Numbered from the stretch's first letter, positions 1 through 10,035 are shown. The stretch: DNA of 64,000 bases from Parvibaculum sp. (GCA_017642695.1 JAEPQD010000001.1:186001-250000); one strand, 5' to 3'. The notes: generated by a model not told the origin, from the sequence alone. Translations and numbers: made by a program.

Positions 1-1
1 A

Positions 2-316
2 AACTCCTATCTCTACCTTACACGGGCGATGGACTACTTCGATCTCGCGGACGACTACGGCGGCGTGCTCGCCAATGCATTTCGGGGGACGGAATCGCGC
101 TTCTGTATCGTCTCCTTCACGAGCGACTGGCTTTTTCCGACAACGGACAGCCGGCAGGTGGTGCATGCGCTGAATGCCGTCGCGGCGAATGTGAGTTTCG
201 TCGAGATCAATTCCGACAAGGGCCATGACGCCTTCCTGCTCGACGAGCCGGAGATGTTCACGACGCTCCGCGGCTTCATCGACAGCGCTGCACGCACGCG
301 GGGCATCGGCGGATGA
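2..316 (+). CDS. metX: Homoserine O-acetyltransferase, C-terminal part (cut by left edge)
   Basis: This is the C-terminal ~104 residues of an alpha/beta-hydrolase-fold acyltransferase that acetylates (or succinylates) L-homoserine in methionine synthesis. The frame is open from the left edge, so the true start lies outside the window; the first internal ATG at 29 is not the start. Two members of the Ser-Asp-His triad are visible: the Asp in SFTSDWLFP and the His in KGHDAF. The Ser elbow is outside. The stop overlaps the metW start by four bases (ATGA), the usual alphaproteobacterial metX-metW arrangement, which supports the call. Acetyl versus succinyl donor cannot be decided from this fragment. 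Confidence 0.9.
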   Translation, partial: NSYLYLTRAMDYFDLADDYGGVLANAFRGTESRFCIVSFTSDWLFPTTDSRQVVHALNAVAANVSFVEINSDKGHDAFLLDEPEMFTTLRGFIDSAARTRGIGG

Positions 317-939
317 GCAATGGATTTGGCCAGGTCGATGGCCGCGTAGACCTCGAACTCATTGCAGGCATGATTTCGCCCGGCTGCCGGGTGCTTGATG
401 TCGGCTGCGGCGACGGCGACCTGCTGGCGCTCCTGCGCAAGCAGAAAGGCATCGACGGACGCGGCGTCGAGCTAAGCCAGGAAGGGGTGAACGCAAGTGT
501 GGCGCGCGGCCTTGCCGTGGTGCAGGGCGACGCCGATACCGACCTTACAGCCTATCCTGACGATGCATTCGACTATGTGATCCTCAGCCAGACGATTCAG
601 GCGACGCGCAATCCGAAGGCAGTGCTGCGCGAGATGAAACGCATCGGTCGGCATGTCATCGTCTCGTTTCCGAACTTCGGCAACTGGCGCGTTCGGCTGA
701 AGCTGCTCTTCAGCGGGCGGATGCCGGAGACGCGCTCGCTCGGCTATTCCTGGTATGACACGCCGAATATCCATCTTTGCACGGTGCTGGACTTTGCGTC
801 GCTCTGCGAGGAACTCGGACTTGAAATCGAGGATGCGCTGATTGTGACGGGCGACAGATCGCGACGCATATCGAATCCCGGACCTCTTTCGAACCTCCTG
901 GCGAGCGATGCCGTGTTCCTCCTGAAACGACAGGACTGA
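313..939 (+). CDS. metW: MetW methionine biosynthesis protein
   Basis: A 208-residue class I SAM-methyltransferase-fold protein. The SAM-binding motif I is seen as [12 protein letters not shown] near residue 28, and the MetW signature block [18 protein letters not shown] followed by [11 protein letters not shown] lies in the second half. In this family MetW works with MetX and is needed for full homoserine acyltransferase activity. It is translationally coupled to metX by an ATGA overlap. It ends three bases before the stop of the convergent methyltransferase gene, leaving no room for a separate terminator. The family assignment is secure; the biochemical role of MetW is less well defined than that of MetX. 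Confidence 0.95.
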   Translation: MSNGFGQVDGRVDLELIAGMISPGCRVLDVGCGDGDLLALLRKQKGIDGRGVELSQEGVNASVARGLAVVQGDADTDLTAYPDDAFDYVILSQTIQATRNPKAVLREMKRIGRHVIVSFPNFGNWRVRLKLLFSGRMPETRSLGYSWYDTPNIHLCTVLDFASLCEELGLEIEDALIVTGDRSRRISNPGPLSNLLASDAVFLLKRQD

Positions 940-942
940 CAG

Positions 943-1698
943 TCAACCTTCGTCGAACGAAGAGACTCGCCGCGCCGGAAGGGGTGCAGAAACCGGCGCA
1001 ACTGCCCGGACACGGGACTTCAGCGTGGTGGGGAGCGGCGTTGCCGCGTAGATCTGTTTTGTCGCCTCGACCATGATGACGCCGGAAAAGCGCGGCCAGA
1101 GCATGTGCCCCGCCCGTTCCCAGGCCGAAGCCGAACGCAGCAGAGGCCGCCAGTCGAAGGGTGGCGCAAACAACGCAACCTCCCATCCCGAAGGCGAAAA
1201 CATGGATTCGCGCAGGAGTTGCGTCAGCTGGCTGCGCGAAAAGGGCTGTCCATGACCGAACGGCGTCGCCTCGCGCCGCGCCCACAAGCCCCGCCGGTTC
1301 GGCACCACGATGAGGACTCGCCCACCAGGCGCAAGAACACGCCATATCTGGCGCAGAATGCCGCGCATGGACTCACTCGCTTCAAGTCCGTGAACGACGA
1401 GCACGCGGTCCATGCTCTCATCGCCTAGCGGCAGCTCCAGTTCGTCGACGAGCCCCGTCAGACATTTTCCTTCTGCCGGCCACTGCATGACACCCTGCCG
1501 CGCCGGCATGAGACCTATCACTCGTTCCGCCTGACCGATAAAGGGCGCGAGGTAGGGTGTCGCAAAACCGAGTCCCAACAGGCTGAGTCCCCGCAGATCG
1601 GGCCAGACCTGCGCGATCCGGCGCGCAATATGGTGACGCGCGACACGCCCGAGGGGACGTCCATAAAAATCCCGAAGATCGATCACATCCATATGCAT
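943..1698 (-). CDS. Class I SAM-dependent methyltransferase
   Basis: A 251-residue protein with a methyltransferase fold: a glycine-containing motif I region (LSLLGLGFATPYLAPF), an acidic LPLGDESMDRVLVVHGLE segment in the position of motif II, and a WRVLAPGGRVLIVVPNRRGLWAR motif III region. The start chosen is the ATG at 1698 (MHMDVIDLRDFY), where family-like sequence begins; an in-frame start at 1758 would add 20 residues of low complexity. It is convergent with metW and divergent from gloB. The substrate is unknown. Proximity to glyoxalase II is only suggestive. Confidence 0.8.
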   Translation of the reverse strand: MHMDVIDLRDFYGRPLGRVARHHIARRIAQVWPDLRGLSLLGLGFATPYLAPFIGQAERVIGLMPARQGVMQWPAEGKCLTGLVDELELPLGDESMDRVLVVHGLEASESMRGILRQIWRVLAPGGRVLIVVPNRRGLWARREATPFGHGQPFSRSQLTQLLRESMFSPSGWEVALFAPPFDWRPLLRSASAWERAGHMLWPRFSGVIMVEATKQIYAATPLPTTLKSRVRAVAPVSAPLPARRVSSFDEG

Positions 1699-1828
1699 GG
1701 GCCGAGTGTAGCAAAAAGCGCGGACGCGCGCCGGGTTCACGGAACGCCCCAAGCGCACTAGGTTAGGAGGGAACGCTACATGAAAACGCGCTAACGCACG
1801 GCAAACGCCGGGGCGCGGAGGAAATCAA

Positions 1829-2599
1829 ATGGCAAAACTCGAAATCCACCAGTTTCCCTGTCTGAACGACAACTACGGCTATCTGGTTCATGAGCCTTCA
1901 AGCGGCATGACGGCGGCGATCGACACACCTGAAGTGAAGCCGATCCTTGCCGCCCTTGCGGAGAAGGGCTGGACGCTCACCCATATTCTCAACACGCATC
2001 ACCATTTCGATCATGCGGGAGGCAATGCGGAGATCAAAGAAAAGACAGGCTGCACGGTGATCGGCCCGAAGGGCGAGAAGGACAAGATTCCCGGCATCGA
2101 CCGGCCCGTCGGAGAAGGCGACATCGTGGAACTTGGTGCGGCGCATGCGCGCGTCATCGAAGTGCCGGGCCACACCAGCGGGCACATCGCGTACAGTTTC
2201 GACGAAGAACACATCGCTTTCGTGGGCGATACGCTCTTCGCACTCGGTTGCGGGCGTCTTTTCGAGGGAACGCCGCAGCAGATGTGGACCTCACTCGGCA
2301 AGCTCATGACCCTTCCCGACGACACCATCGTCTACTGCGCGCACGAGTATACGCAGGCCAATGCCCGTTTCGCGCTCTCCGTCGAACCGCACAACGAAGC
2401 ACTCGTCGCCCGTGCGAAGGAAATCGACGAGAAGCGTTCACGCGGCGAATGGACCGTGCCGACCACCATAGGCCTTGAAAAAAAGACCAATCCCTTCCTG
2501 CGCGCAGCGAGCATCGACCTCCGGCGCACGGTAGGGCTCGAAGCGGCGAAGGACGTGGACGTCTTCGCCGAAACGCGGAAACGGAAGGATAATTTCTGA
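1829..2599 (+). CDS. gloB: Hydroxyacylglutathione hydrolase (glyoxalase II)
   Basis: A 256-residue metallo-beta-lactamase-fold enzyme that hydrolyses S-D-lactoylglutathione to lactate and glutathione, completing cytosolic methylglyoxal detoxification. The binuclear metal motif THHHFDH is at residues 56-62. Further ligands are the His in GHTSGH, the Asp in GDTLFALGCGRLFEG and the His in YCAHEYT. Length is typical. A strong GGAGG ribosome site sits nine bases before the ATG. The DUF985 cupin gene starts two bases after the stop, so the two are probably co-transcribed. Confidence 0.95.
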   Translation: MAKLEIHQFPCLNDNYGYLVHEPSSGMTAAIDTPEVKPILAALAEKGWTLTHILNTHHHFDHAGGNAEIKEKTGCTVIGPKGEKDKIPGIDRPVGEGDIVELGAAHARVIEVPGHTSGHIAYSFDEEHIAFVGDTLFALGCGRLFEGTPQQMWTSLGKLMTLPDDTIVYCAHEYTQANARFALSVEPHNEALVARAKEIDEKRSRGEWTVPTTIGLEKKTNPFLRAASIDLRRTVGLEAAKDVDVFAETRKRKDNF

Positions 2600-2600
2600 T

Positions 2601-3041
2601 ATGCCCTCACTCGACGCCGGCATGGACGCCGACGCCATCATCGAGCTTCTCCAGATGCAGCCGCATCCGGAAGGTGGCTATTTCGCGGAGACCTACCGCG
2701 ACCCCGACGGGGGGTCCCGCGCCCACTCGACAGCGATCTACTATTTGCTGAAGGAAGGCGAGCGTTCGCACTGGCACCGCGTGGACGCCACCGAAATCTG
2801 GCACTGGTACGCGGGCGGGCCTCTCGCATTGTCGATCTACAAGGATGGCGGCACGCCTGAAACGCGCATACTGGGCCAGAACCTCGATGCCGGCGAACGC
2901 CCCCAGGTCGTCATTCCCGCCAATGTCTGGCAGGCAGCGGAACCGCTCGGGCTCTGGACTCTCGTCGGTTGCACGGTCGCACCAGGCTTCGAGTTCTCCG
3001 GCTTCGAAATGGCGGAAGCCGGATGGAACCCGCCCCGTTAA
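2601..3041 (+). CDS. DUF985 cupin-domain protein
   Basis: A 146-residue single-domain protein of the DUF985 cupin family. It shows the characteristic start MQPHPEGGYFAETYR, followed by AIYYLLKEGERSHWHRVDATEIWHWY and the C-terminal GCTVAPGFEF...FEMA. The family has the RmlC-like beta-barrel; its biochemical function is not established. It begins two bases after gloB and reads as the second gene of that operon. Cytosolic, with no signal peptide. Confidence 0.87.
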   Translation: MPSLDAGMDADAIIELLQMQPHPEGGYFAETYRDPDGGSRAHSTAIYYLLKEGERSHWHRVDATEIWHWYAGGPLALSIYKDGGTPETRILGQNLDAGERPQVVIPANVWQAAEPLGLWTLVGCTVAPGFEFSGFEMAEAGWNPPR

Positions 3042-3149
3042 CCCTGCGCGCTTTTCCCTTCCTCTGTTGCCGCCCTGCGCTGGCCCAATTCAGCCGGACC
3101 GTTAGAGTAACAGTGTTAATGACCGTCACCGGTCCGTGGGGGGCTGAGA

Positions 3150-4061
3150 GTGAAAACCGTTCTTGCCGTTGTGGGTATTCTTGCGGTGCTTCTCGGCGCA
3201 TATCTGCCCGCGCGCGCCGAAGAGGCCGCCACCTGCCCGACCGACGCAACAGCCCCCGCCGAAACCCCTGTGGTCCGGGTTCCGACGGAAGGCGGCCCGG
3301 CCTATGGCGGCATGCAATACCCCCGCACCGTGAACCTCGGACCGAAAGAAGTCGCGCTTACCTTCGACGATGGCCCGAACCCGGAAAACACGCGGCGCAT
3401 TCTCGCCATTCTGGATCGGCACTGCGTGAAAGCGACTTTCTTCATGGTGGGGATCTATGCCGAAAAGCACCCAGACATCGTGCGCGAAGTGGCAGCCCGC
3501 GGCCACACGATCGGAACGCACACGTGGTCACACCCGAACAATCTTCGACATTTCTCGATGGCAAGCGCGCAGAGCCAGATAAGACGCGGCTTCGCGGCCG
3601 TGGAATCGGCGCTGGCAAGCGCACCTGTGGAAAGCCGGGCGCGTGTCGCACCCTTCTTCCGTTTTCCGGGGCTCAACGACAGCGGCCATCTGATTTCCTG
3701 GCTCGGCAAGCGGAACATAGCGACTTTCTCCTGCGAGTTCGGTGCCGATGACTGGAGGGCGATCAGCTCGGCCGAAGTACGGCGCCGGGGACTGCGCAAC
3801 ATCGCCTATGTCGGCCGCGGTATCCTGATCCTGCACGACACCAAGCCGCGCACCGCGGACATGCTGTCTTCCTTCATCATTACGCTGCGCCAGCAAGGCT
3901 ATACCTTCGCGCAACTCGTCCCACAGGAAGGTGCACGCGATCTTGCCGCCGCGGCGCCAGATCCGCTCATCCGACCCGTCCACAAGGCGGAGAAGGAACC
4001 CTCTGCAACGCTGGGCGCGGTCTTGAAGCCGTCACTTGAGCCCGCCACGGCGCTCCAGTAG
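3150..4061 (+). CDS. Secreted polysaccharide deacetylase (NodB domain)
   Basis: A 303-residue carbohydrate esterase family 4 protein. A Sec signal peptide covers about residues 1-23 (hydrophobic VLAVVGILAVLLGAYLPARA, cut near ARA-E). The NodB domain shows motif 1 TFDDGPNPENT (catalytic base and metal Asp), motif 2 GTHTWSHPN (the two metal His), motif 3 FRFPG and a late ILILHDTKPRT block. It probably removes N- or O-acetyl groups from a cell-envelope polysaccharide in the periplasm. The start is GTG; no closer ATG preserves the signal peptide. The last ~45 residues are a low-complexity tail. DUF882 follows nine bases later. Confidence 0.9.
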   Translation: MKTVLAVVGILAVLLGAYLPARAEEAATCPTDATAPAETPVVRVPTEGGPAYGGMQYPRTVNLGPKEVALTFDDGPNPENTRRILAILDRHCVKATFFMVGIYAEKHPDIVREVAARGHTIGTHTWSHPNNLRHFSMASAQSQIRRGFAAVESALASAPVESRARVAPFFRFPGLNDSGHLISWLGKRNIATFSCEFGADDWRAISSAEVRRRGLRNIAYVGRGILILHDTKPRTADMLSSFIITLRQQGYTFAQLVPQEGARDLAAAAPDPLIRPVHKAEKEPSATLGAVLKPSLEPATALQ

Positions 4062-4070
4062 CCTGTTCGC

Positions 4071-4712
4071 ATGACAAGGAAATCCGCATCGAGACTTTTT
4101 CTGCCCACTCGCCGCGAGGCGCTGAGCCTCGCCGCGGGTGCGGCAGGGCTCGTTGCCATGCCTTCCATCCTGCGCGCCGACGCGCCTTACAAGAAGTCGC
4201 TGCGGCTGCAGAGCCTCAATTCCGGCGAGAAGCTCACCGTCACCTATTGGACGGACGAAGGCTACGACCCGGAAGCATTGAAACGCGTCTCATGGTTCAT
4301 GCGCGACCTGCGCACGGGCGACGTTCACGACGTTCATCCGGAACTCCTCGACCTCCTCTGGGAGATCGACAGCCACACGCGCTCGAAGAATCCGATCTAC
4401 GCCATGTCCGGCTACCGCTCCCCAAAGACCAATGCCTGGCTCGACGCACGCGGAAACGGTGTCGACCCCGGCAGCTTTCACATGCGCGGCATGGCAATCG
4501 ACATCACGCAGAATTTTGGTGATCCGGAAGAAATCTATCGTGTCGCGAAGAAGCTCGGGAAAGGCGGCGCGGGTTACTATCCGACGAAGACGCCCTATGC
4601 CCATGTCGATGTCGGCCCACCGGACGACTGGGTCTATCCGGGCATGCCGCGTCCGGCCCGCGACGAGGAATACGACCTGCTGCAGGCCGTAGCCAGACAG
4701 AAAGCCGGCTGA
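4071..4712 (+). CDS. Tat-exported DUF882 (YcbK-like, M15-fold) protein
   Basis: A 213-residue protein. The N terminus carries a twin-arginine motif (TRREAL, residues 13-18) and a weakly hydrophobic AAGAAGLVAM stretch ending near ILRADA, which points to Tat export. The mature part is a DUF882/YcbK domain of the peptidase M15 fold, with candidate zinc ligands in SFHMRGMAIDI and YAHVDVG. Relatives are thought to act on peptidoglycan, but activity is unproven. It lies just downstream of the secreted deacetylase, suggesting a shared envelope role, and ends at a strong bidirectional terminator. Confidence 0.88.
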   Translation: MTRKSASRLFLPTRREALSLAAGAAGLVAMPSILRADAPYKKSLRLQSLNSGEKLTVTYWTDEGYDPEALKRVSWFMRDLRTGDVHDVHPELLDLLWEIDSHTRSKNPIYAMSGYRSPKTNAWLDARGNGVDPGSFHMRGMAIDITQNFGDPEEIYRVAKKLGKGGAGYYPTKTPYAHVDVGPPDDWVYPGMPRPARDEEYDLLQAVARQKAG

Positions 4713-4720
4713 AACGAAAA

Positions 4721-4745
4721 ATGCCCCGGAGACCCTCCGGGGCAT
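4721..4745 (+). terminator. Bidirectional hairpin terminator between DUF882 and phaB
   Basis: A perfect 11-base-pair stem (ATGCCCCGGAG / CTCCGGGGCAT) with a three-base loop. It is preceded by a short A-run and followed by a T-rich stretch, and lies between convergent genes, so it can serve both strands. Confidence 0.9.
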
Positions 4746-4766
4746 TCTCATTTCAATGGACCGAAA

Positions 4767-5492
4767 CTAGCCTGCAATATACTGCGCGCCGTTCGCCGTG
4801 ATGGTGGCCCCGGTGACGAAGCTCGCCTTCTCGTCGGCGAGGAAGGTCACGCAGTGAGCGATTTCTTCCGCCTTGCCAAGACGCCCGACAGGGATGCTCG
4901 CAACGATCCCTTCAAGCACTTTTTCGGGAACCGCGGCCACCATGTCCGTGTCGATATAGCCGGGTGCGATGCAGTTGACCGTTACGCCTTTCCGCGCGAC
5001 TTCCTGCGCCAGCGCTTTCGTGAAGCCGATGACGCCCGCCTTCGCCGCAGAATAATTGGTCTGGCCCATCTGGCCCTTCTGACCGTTGATCGACGAGATG
5101 TTGACGATACGTCCGAAACCGCGTTCGCGCATGCCGTTGATGATCGGCTGACACATGTTGAACATGGAATCGAGATCAACGGCGATCACCTCGCGCCATT
5201 GCTGCGGCGTCATCTTGTGCAGCATGCCGTCCCGCGTGATACCCGCGTTGTTGACAAGCACGTCGACCGGGCCAAGCTCGCCCTCGACGGCGGCGATGCC
5301 TTTCACGCAGGAATCGTAGTCGCCGACATTCCATTTGTAGACATTGATGCCGTGCTCCTTGGAGAAGGCTGCGGCGGCCTCGTCATTGCCGGCATAGTTC
5401 GCGGCGACCGCGTACCCCGCCTCCTTGAGCGCCAGTGAAATAGCGGCACCGATGCCGCGTGTGCCGCCCGTTACGAGCGCAACTTTCGTCAT
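4767..5492 (-). CDS. phaB: Acetoacetyl-CoA reductase (NADPH)
   Basis: A 241-residue short-chain dehydrogenase that reduces acetoacetyl-CoA to (R)-3-hydroxybutyryl-CoA, the precursor of polyhydroxybutyrate. Visible: the cofactor loop TGGTRGIGAAI at the N terminus, the NNAG motif, the catalytic Ser in NISSINGQKGQMGQ and the Tyr-Lys pair in NYSAAKAG, then the PGYIDTDM block typical of PhaB/FabG. It lies 43 bases downstream of phaA on the same strand and near phaR, which favours PhaB over FabG. No PHA synthase gene is in the window. Confidence 0.93.
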   Translation of the reverse strand: MTKVALVTGGTRGIGAAISLALKEAGYAVAANYAGNDEAAAAFSKEHGINVYKWNVGDYDSCVKGIAAVEGELGPVDVLVNNAGITRDGMLHKMTPQQWREVIAVDLDSMFNMCQPIINGMRERGFGRIVNISSINGQKGQMGQTNYSAAKAGVIGFTKALAQEVARKGVTVNCIAPGYIDTDMVAAVPEKVLEGIVASIPVGRLGKAEEIAHCVTFLADEKASFVTGATITANGAQYIAG

Positions 5493-5535
5493 TGTGGATA
5501 TCCCTGTCCTGATTTTTCTCTAGCCGCTGGAAACG

Positions 5536-6723
<1,188 letters not shown>

Positions 6724-6842
6724 GGGTATGCTCCCTGGAACCGGCCCTCGCGCGGGCCGTGTGATTGTGGAGCCCCGGCGGAGACAGGCGCCGAGCCGGG
6801 CGACGCCCAGGAGGCGACCGCCGCGGAAACGCTGTTTTCTGT

Positions 6843-6872
6843 GCATCGCAATGCGGGGCTTGCGCAGCGCAA
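6843..6872. promoter_or_regulatory. Candidate PhaR operator in the phaA/phaR divergent region
   Basis: Two adjacent inverted repeats: GCAT-CGCA-ATGC (6843-6854) and TTGCGC-A-GCGCAA (6860-6872, perfect arms). PhaR proteins are known to recognise TGC/GCA-rich sequences and to repress their own gene and PHB genes. Position between phaA and phaR fits, but binding is inferred. Confidence 0.5.
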
Positions 6873-6991
6873 CAATACCGCGTCACAATGCCGAATGACA
6901 GGGGGCAAGGGACCCGGCGGCAACCTTCATTGCCGAAAAAGGGAAAATCGGTCCCGCGCGACAACAGCACTAGTGAGAGATTGGGAAAGCC

Positions 6992-7621
6992 GTGGCAAAA
7001 AAGACATCATCCACGGACGATGACGTCATCGTTATCAAGAAATATGCGAACCGGCGGCTCTACAATACCGCGACATCGAGCTATGTGACGCTCGACCATC
7101 TCTGTGAGATGGTGAAGCAGAGCAAGGAGTTCGTCGTTCGGGACGCCAAGACGGGCGAGGACATCACCCGCTCGGTGCTCACGCAGATCATCTTCGAGGA
7201 AGAGGGCAAGGGGCAGAATCTGCTGCCCATCAACTTCCTCAGGCAACTTATTCGTTTCTACGGCGACAGTCTCCAGAGCTTCATCCCCTCCTACCTCGAG
7301 ATGAGCATGAACAGCTTCTCGAAGGAACAGGAGAAACTTCGCAATCGCGTCACCAGCGCGCTCGGGGGACGGGAACGGCTGAGCCAGTTCGAGGACCAGA
7401 TCCGTCACAATCTTGAAATGTTCGATAGCGCGATGCGCATGTTCACGCCCTTCGGCCGCACCGGATCAGGCAGCACACCGGAGCGCGGAGCGAAAGAGCC
7501 CGTGAAAGCCGGGAAGGAACCGGAAACCGAAAGCGAAGAGACTCGCGACGACGAACTCGACGAGCTGAAGAAGCAGATTTCCCAGATGCAGGCTCAGCTC
7601 GAAGCCTTGTCGAAGAAGTAG
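6992..7621 (+). CDS. phaR: PhaR polyhydroxybutyrate synthesis repressor
   Basis: A 209-residue regulator. The N-terminal PHB/PHA accumulation DNA-binding domain is unmistakable (VIKKYANRRLYNTATSSYVTL near residues 13-33, then DAKTGEDITRSVLTQIIFEEE). The central region (LRQLIRFYGDSLQSFIPSYLEMSM) is the usual second domain, and the last ~25 residues form a heptad-like helix (LDELKKQISQMQAQLEAL). PhaR binds PHB granules and releases DNA when polymer is made, derepressing phasin and PHB genes. Start is GTG. The gene ends eight bases before the stop of the convergent GGDEF-EAL gene. Confidence 0.95.
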   Translation: MAKKTSSTDDDVIVIKKYANRRLYNTATSSYVTLDHLCEMVKQSKEFVVRDAKTGEDITRSVLTQIIFEEEGKGQNLLPINFLRQLIRFYGDSLQSFIPSYLEMSMNSFSKEQEKLRNRVTSALGGRERLSQFEDQIRHNLEMFDSAMRMFTPFGRTGSGSTPERGAKEPVKAGKEPETESEETRDDELDELKKQISQMQAQLEALSKK

Positions 7622-7629
7622 AGTGCTGG

Positions 7630-9381
7630 TCAGGCGATCGCCCGGCCACCTTCGATCGTCCGCAACGAGGACGGCAGCGACATGGCGGGTTCGCCCAGAT
7701 AGAAGCCCTGCAGATACTTCACGCCGAAATCCCTGAGCATCTCGACTTCTTCTTCGTTGCTCACCCACTCCGCAACCGTCGGCAGATTGAAGTTCCGGGC
7801 GAGGTCCACCAGCGTACGCACGAAGAACTGGTTGTCCGGATTGGTCGCGAGATCGATGACAAAGGATCCGTCGATCTTCACAAGATCGACGTCGAGGGTC
7901 TTCAAGTTGCGGAACGAGGTATAACCGGCGCCGAAATCGTCGATCGCGATCCGGCATCCGAGTTCCCGGAACTTGGCGACGAATTCCGTGAGCTCCACCA
8001 CCTCATGAATGGCGACCGTCTCGGTGATTTCGATAACAAGACGACGGGCAAGATTCTTGTCAGAGGTGAGATGCGAGGCAAGTGTTTCGCGCCACAGACG
8101 GTCCGCCGTCGTCCGGCCGGAAACATTGAGGGACAGTATGACGTCAGGGTGCGTCCGCAGGGCTTCGACCGCCAGCTCCATCACCCGATAGTCGAGAAGA
8201 CCGATAATTCCGAGCTTTTCCGCCACCGGCACGAAATGACCTGCGGAAACCAGGCTCCCGTCGGGCTGCTCCATGCGCACAAGACATTCATAAATCGCGG
8301 CTTCGCCGGTGCACGCATCGACGATCGGTTGATAGGCAATACGGATACGCTTGTCGTTCAGGGCCGTAATGAGTTCGTCGGCGACATTGATGTTGCGCAG
8401 CCGCGTCTTTTCTCGCTCGCGCGAAGGCGCATAGACGACGTGACTATCGCGAAGCCGCTGCTTTGCAGCGATGAGAGCTTCTTCCGCTCGCGCGAGCGCC
8501 TGATCGACACTCGAAGCATGGCCGGGAAGGGCTATCGAGCCGGCCGACACAGTAACTGCGACGGGTCCGCGCGCCGTCAGCACAACCTTGTCACGCACCT
8601 CCGCAAGAAGCCGTTCGCAGACACCACCGAGCCTTTCCTCGTTGCAGTTGTGCAGCACGAGCCCGAACTTGTTGCCCGCGTAGCGCCCGAGTGAATCCCC
8701 GCGCCGCGCGAGAGATCGCAGCCGCTCGCCGACACTGACGATCACTTCATCGGCAACGTCGAAACCAAACGCGTCATTGATGAGGGCCAGATTGTCTACC
8801 GCGATCAGAAGGAAAGCCGAATTCTGACGACCTCGCTGCGACGCTATCATGGCCTCAGTCAGCGCCTCTTTCAGGCGTACGCGGTTAAGAAGGCCCGTGA
8901 GCTCGTCATAGGTGGAAAGGCGGACCAGTTCGGATTCGCGTTTGTGGCGTTCGTCGATGGCCCGCAGCACACCGACTGCAAAAGCGGGAGCCCCGTCCGG
9001 CCCGCCGAACCAGCGGCCACGATCCTCGACCCAGCGCGTACCGCCGAAATCGTCGCGAATCTGATATTCGAGTTCGTAGGCAACGCCGGAGCCCTTGTCG
9101 CTTTCGCGGGAGCGGCAGATGCGCTCGTACCGGTTTGGGCCCTCGGCAACTAGGCGCGCCGCAAAGTCACGATGCGTCGCGAGTTTCGAAATGTCGGAAA
9201 TGCCAAGAAGAAACTCCGCTCCCGGTCCCCAGGCAAGCGTGTCTTCGTCGATCGCCCACCGATAGGCCGCATCGCCGACTGCTTTGACAGCGCTTTTGAG
9301 AAGGTCGTCTGCTTGCGCTTCCATGATATCGAAGCTGTACGCCTCTCCGACTCTGCGCGCGTCCTGCGTCTTCGAGTCCAC
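7630..9381 (-). CDS. PAS-GGDEF-EAL cyclic-di-GMP protein with degenerate GGDEF
   Basis: A 583-residue cytosolic signalling protein with no transmembrane segment. A PAS-like region (about 40-140) is followed by a GGDEF domain (about 150-315) and an EAL domain (about 330-575). The GGDEF signature is AGNKF at 235-239, so cyclase activity is probably lost. The EAL side keeps most catalytic residues: ECLVR at 365-369, N in SLNVSG, DDFGAGYTS at 481-489, K502, the Glu of VAEWV and YLQGF. A phosphodiesterase is therefore likely. I chose the GTG at 9381, which has AGGAG seven bases upstream; an in-frame start at 9471 would add 30 residues. Confidence 0.85.
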   Translation of the reverse strand: MDSKTQDARRVGEAYSFDIMEAQADDLLKSAVKAVGDAAYRWAIDEDTLAWGPGAEFLLGISDISKLATHRDFAARLVAEGPNRYERICRSRESDKGSGVAYELEYQIRDDFGGTRWVEDRGRWFGGPDGAPAFAVGVLRAIDERHKRESELVRLSTYDELTGLLNRVRLKEALTEAMIASQRGRQNSAFLLIAVDNLALINDAFGFDVADEVIVSVGERLRSLARRGDSLGRYAGNKFGLVLHNCNEERLGGVCERLLAEVRDKVVLTARGPVAVTVSAGSIALPGHASSVDQALARAEEALIAAKQRLRDSHVVYAPSREREKTRLRNINVADELITALNDKRIRIAYQPIVDACTGEAAIYECLVRMEQPDGSLVSAGHFVPVAEKLGIIGLLDYRVMELAVEALRTHPDVILSLNVSGRTTADRLWRETLASHLTSDKNLARRLVIEITETVAIHEVVELTEFVAKFRELGCRIAIDDFGAGYTSFRNLKTLDVDLVKIDGSFVIDLATNPDNQFFVRTLVDLARNFNLPTVAEWVSNEEEVEMLRDFGVKYLQGFYLGEPAMSLPSSLRTIEGGRAIA

Positions 9382-9699
9382 AACACTGCTCCTGCCGCGT
9401 TTACTCAACTCGGGCCAATCGCCCTGGAAGGGACGCTTTCCTGGCGCCCTTTCGCTTACATTCGCGCACAAGCAGTTAAAATTTCGAGAAGCGGCGTAAC
9501 GACTAAACCTTTAATAAATCTAGTTAATTCACTCATTTGTGCCGTTTCGAAACGTTACTGCCTCAATGACGGCCTCCACATGGGGGAAACCGCATGGCAA
9601 GTTTCTTGCGACCCGGGGGCTGTCGATTGAGTCGCAGGGGCACGGCAGACCCGATTGAGGACAGCCGTAGGACGCGACCGTACCGGGCGGAAAAGGCAG
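9382..9699. other. Intergenic region with AT-rich core and a 12-bp palindrome
   Basis: This stretch between two divergent genes holds no credible ORF. Bases 9470-9545 are clearly AT-richer than the surroundings and are the likely promoter zone. CGTTTCGAAACG at 9543-9554 is a perfect 12-base palindrome that could be an operator. Further right it is ordinary GC-rich sequence. Confidence 0.5.
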
Positions 9700-10035
9700 A
9701 TGACGGGATTAACACCGACACGAGGATTGGAACGCGCGCTCCCCGCGCCTCGCCGCAGGGACGAACCGCCACGCGTCAGGCGTCTCGAACCTGCGCCGCT
9801 GGCGGAAACGGCAACGGCCTCGAAGGCTGGTCTGGGACGGACCGAGCTGGTTTCAACCCGCCCGGTCGCCGCCTTCCTTGCCCAGTATATCGACCAGCAC
9901 TGGAACTGGCCGCGCTCCCCCGACCGGAAGAATGAACAGCGCCGTCGCGCGACGGGCGCCTATATCGAGGCTGACATGCTGCCCGACCTGCTGTCTGAAA
10001 CGCTGAGGCCCGGCCATAGCGAGCGCAAACTCTGA
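9700..10035 (+). CDS. Small conserved hypothetical protein
   Basis: A 111-residue basic protein I cannot name. The first ~45 residues are Pro/Arg-rich and probably disordered. The C-terminal ~65 residues (from RTELVSTRPVAAFLAQYIDQHWNWPRS to LPDLLSETLRP) look like a folded helical domain with an aromatic QHWNWPRSP motif. The start is the ATG at 9700 with GGAAAAGG upstream; an in-frame start at 9655 is possible. It converges on the gamma-glutamyltransferase gene with 13 bases between stops. No signal peptide or membrane segment. Confidence 0.6.
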   Translation: MTGLTPTRGLERALPAPRRRDEPPRVRRLEPAPLAETATASKAGLGRTELVSTRPVAAFLAQYIDQHWNWPRSPDRKNEQRRRATGAYIEADMLPDLLSETLRPGHSERKL

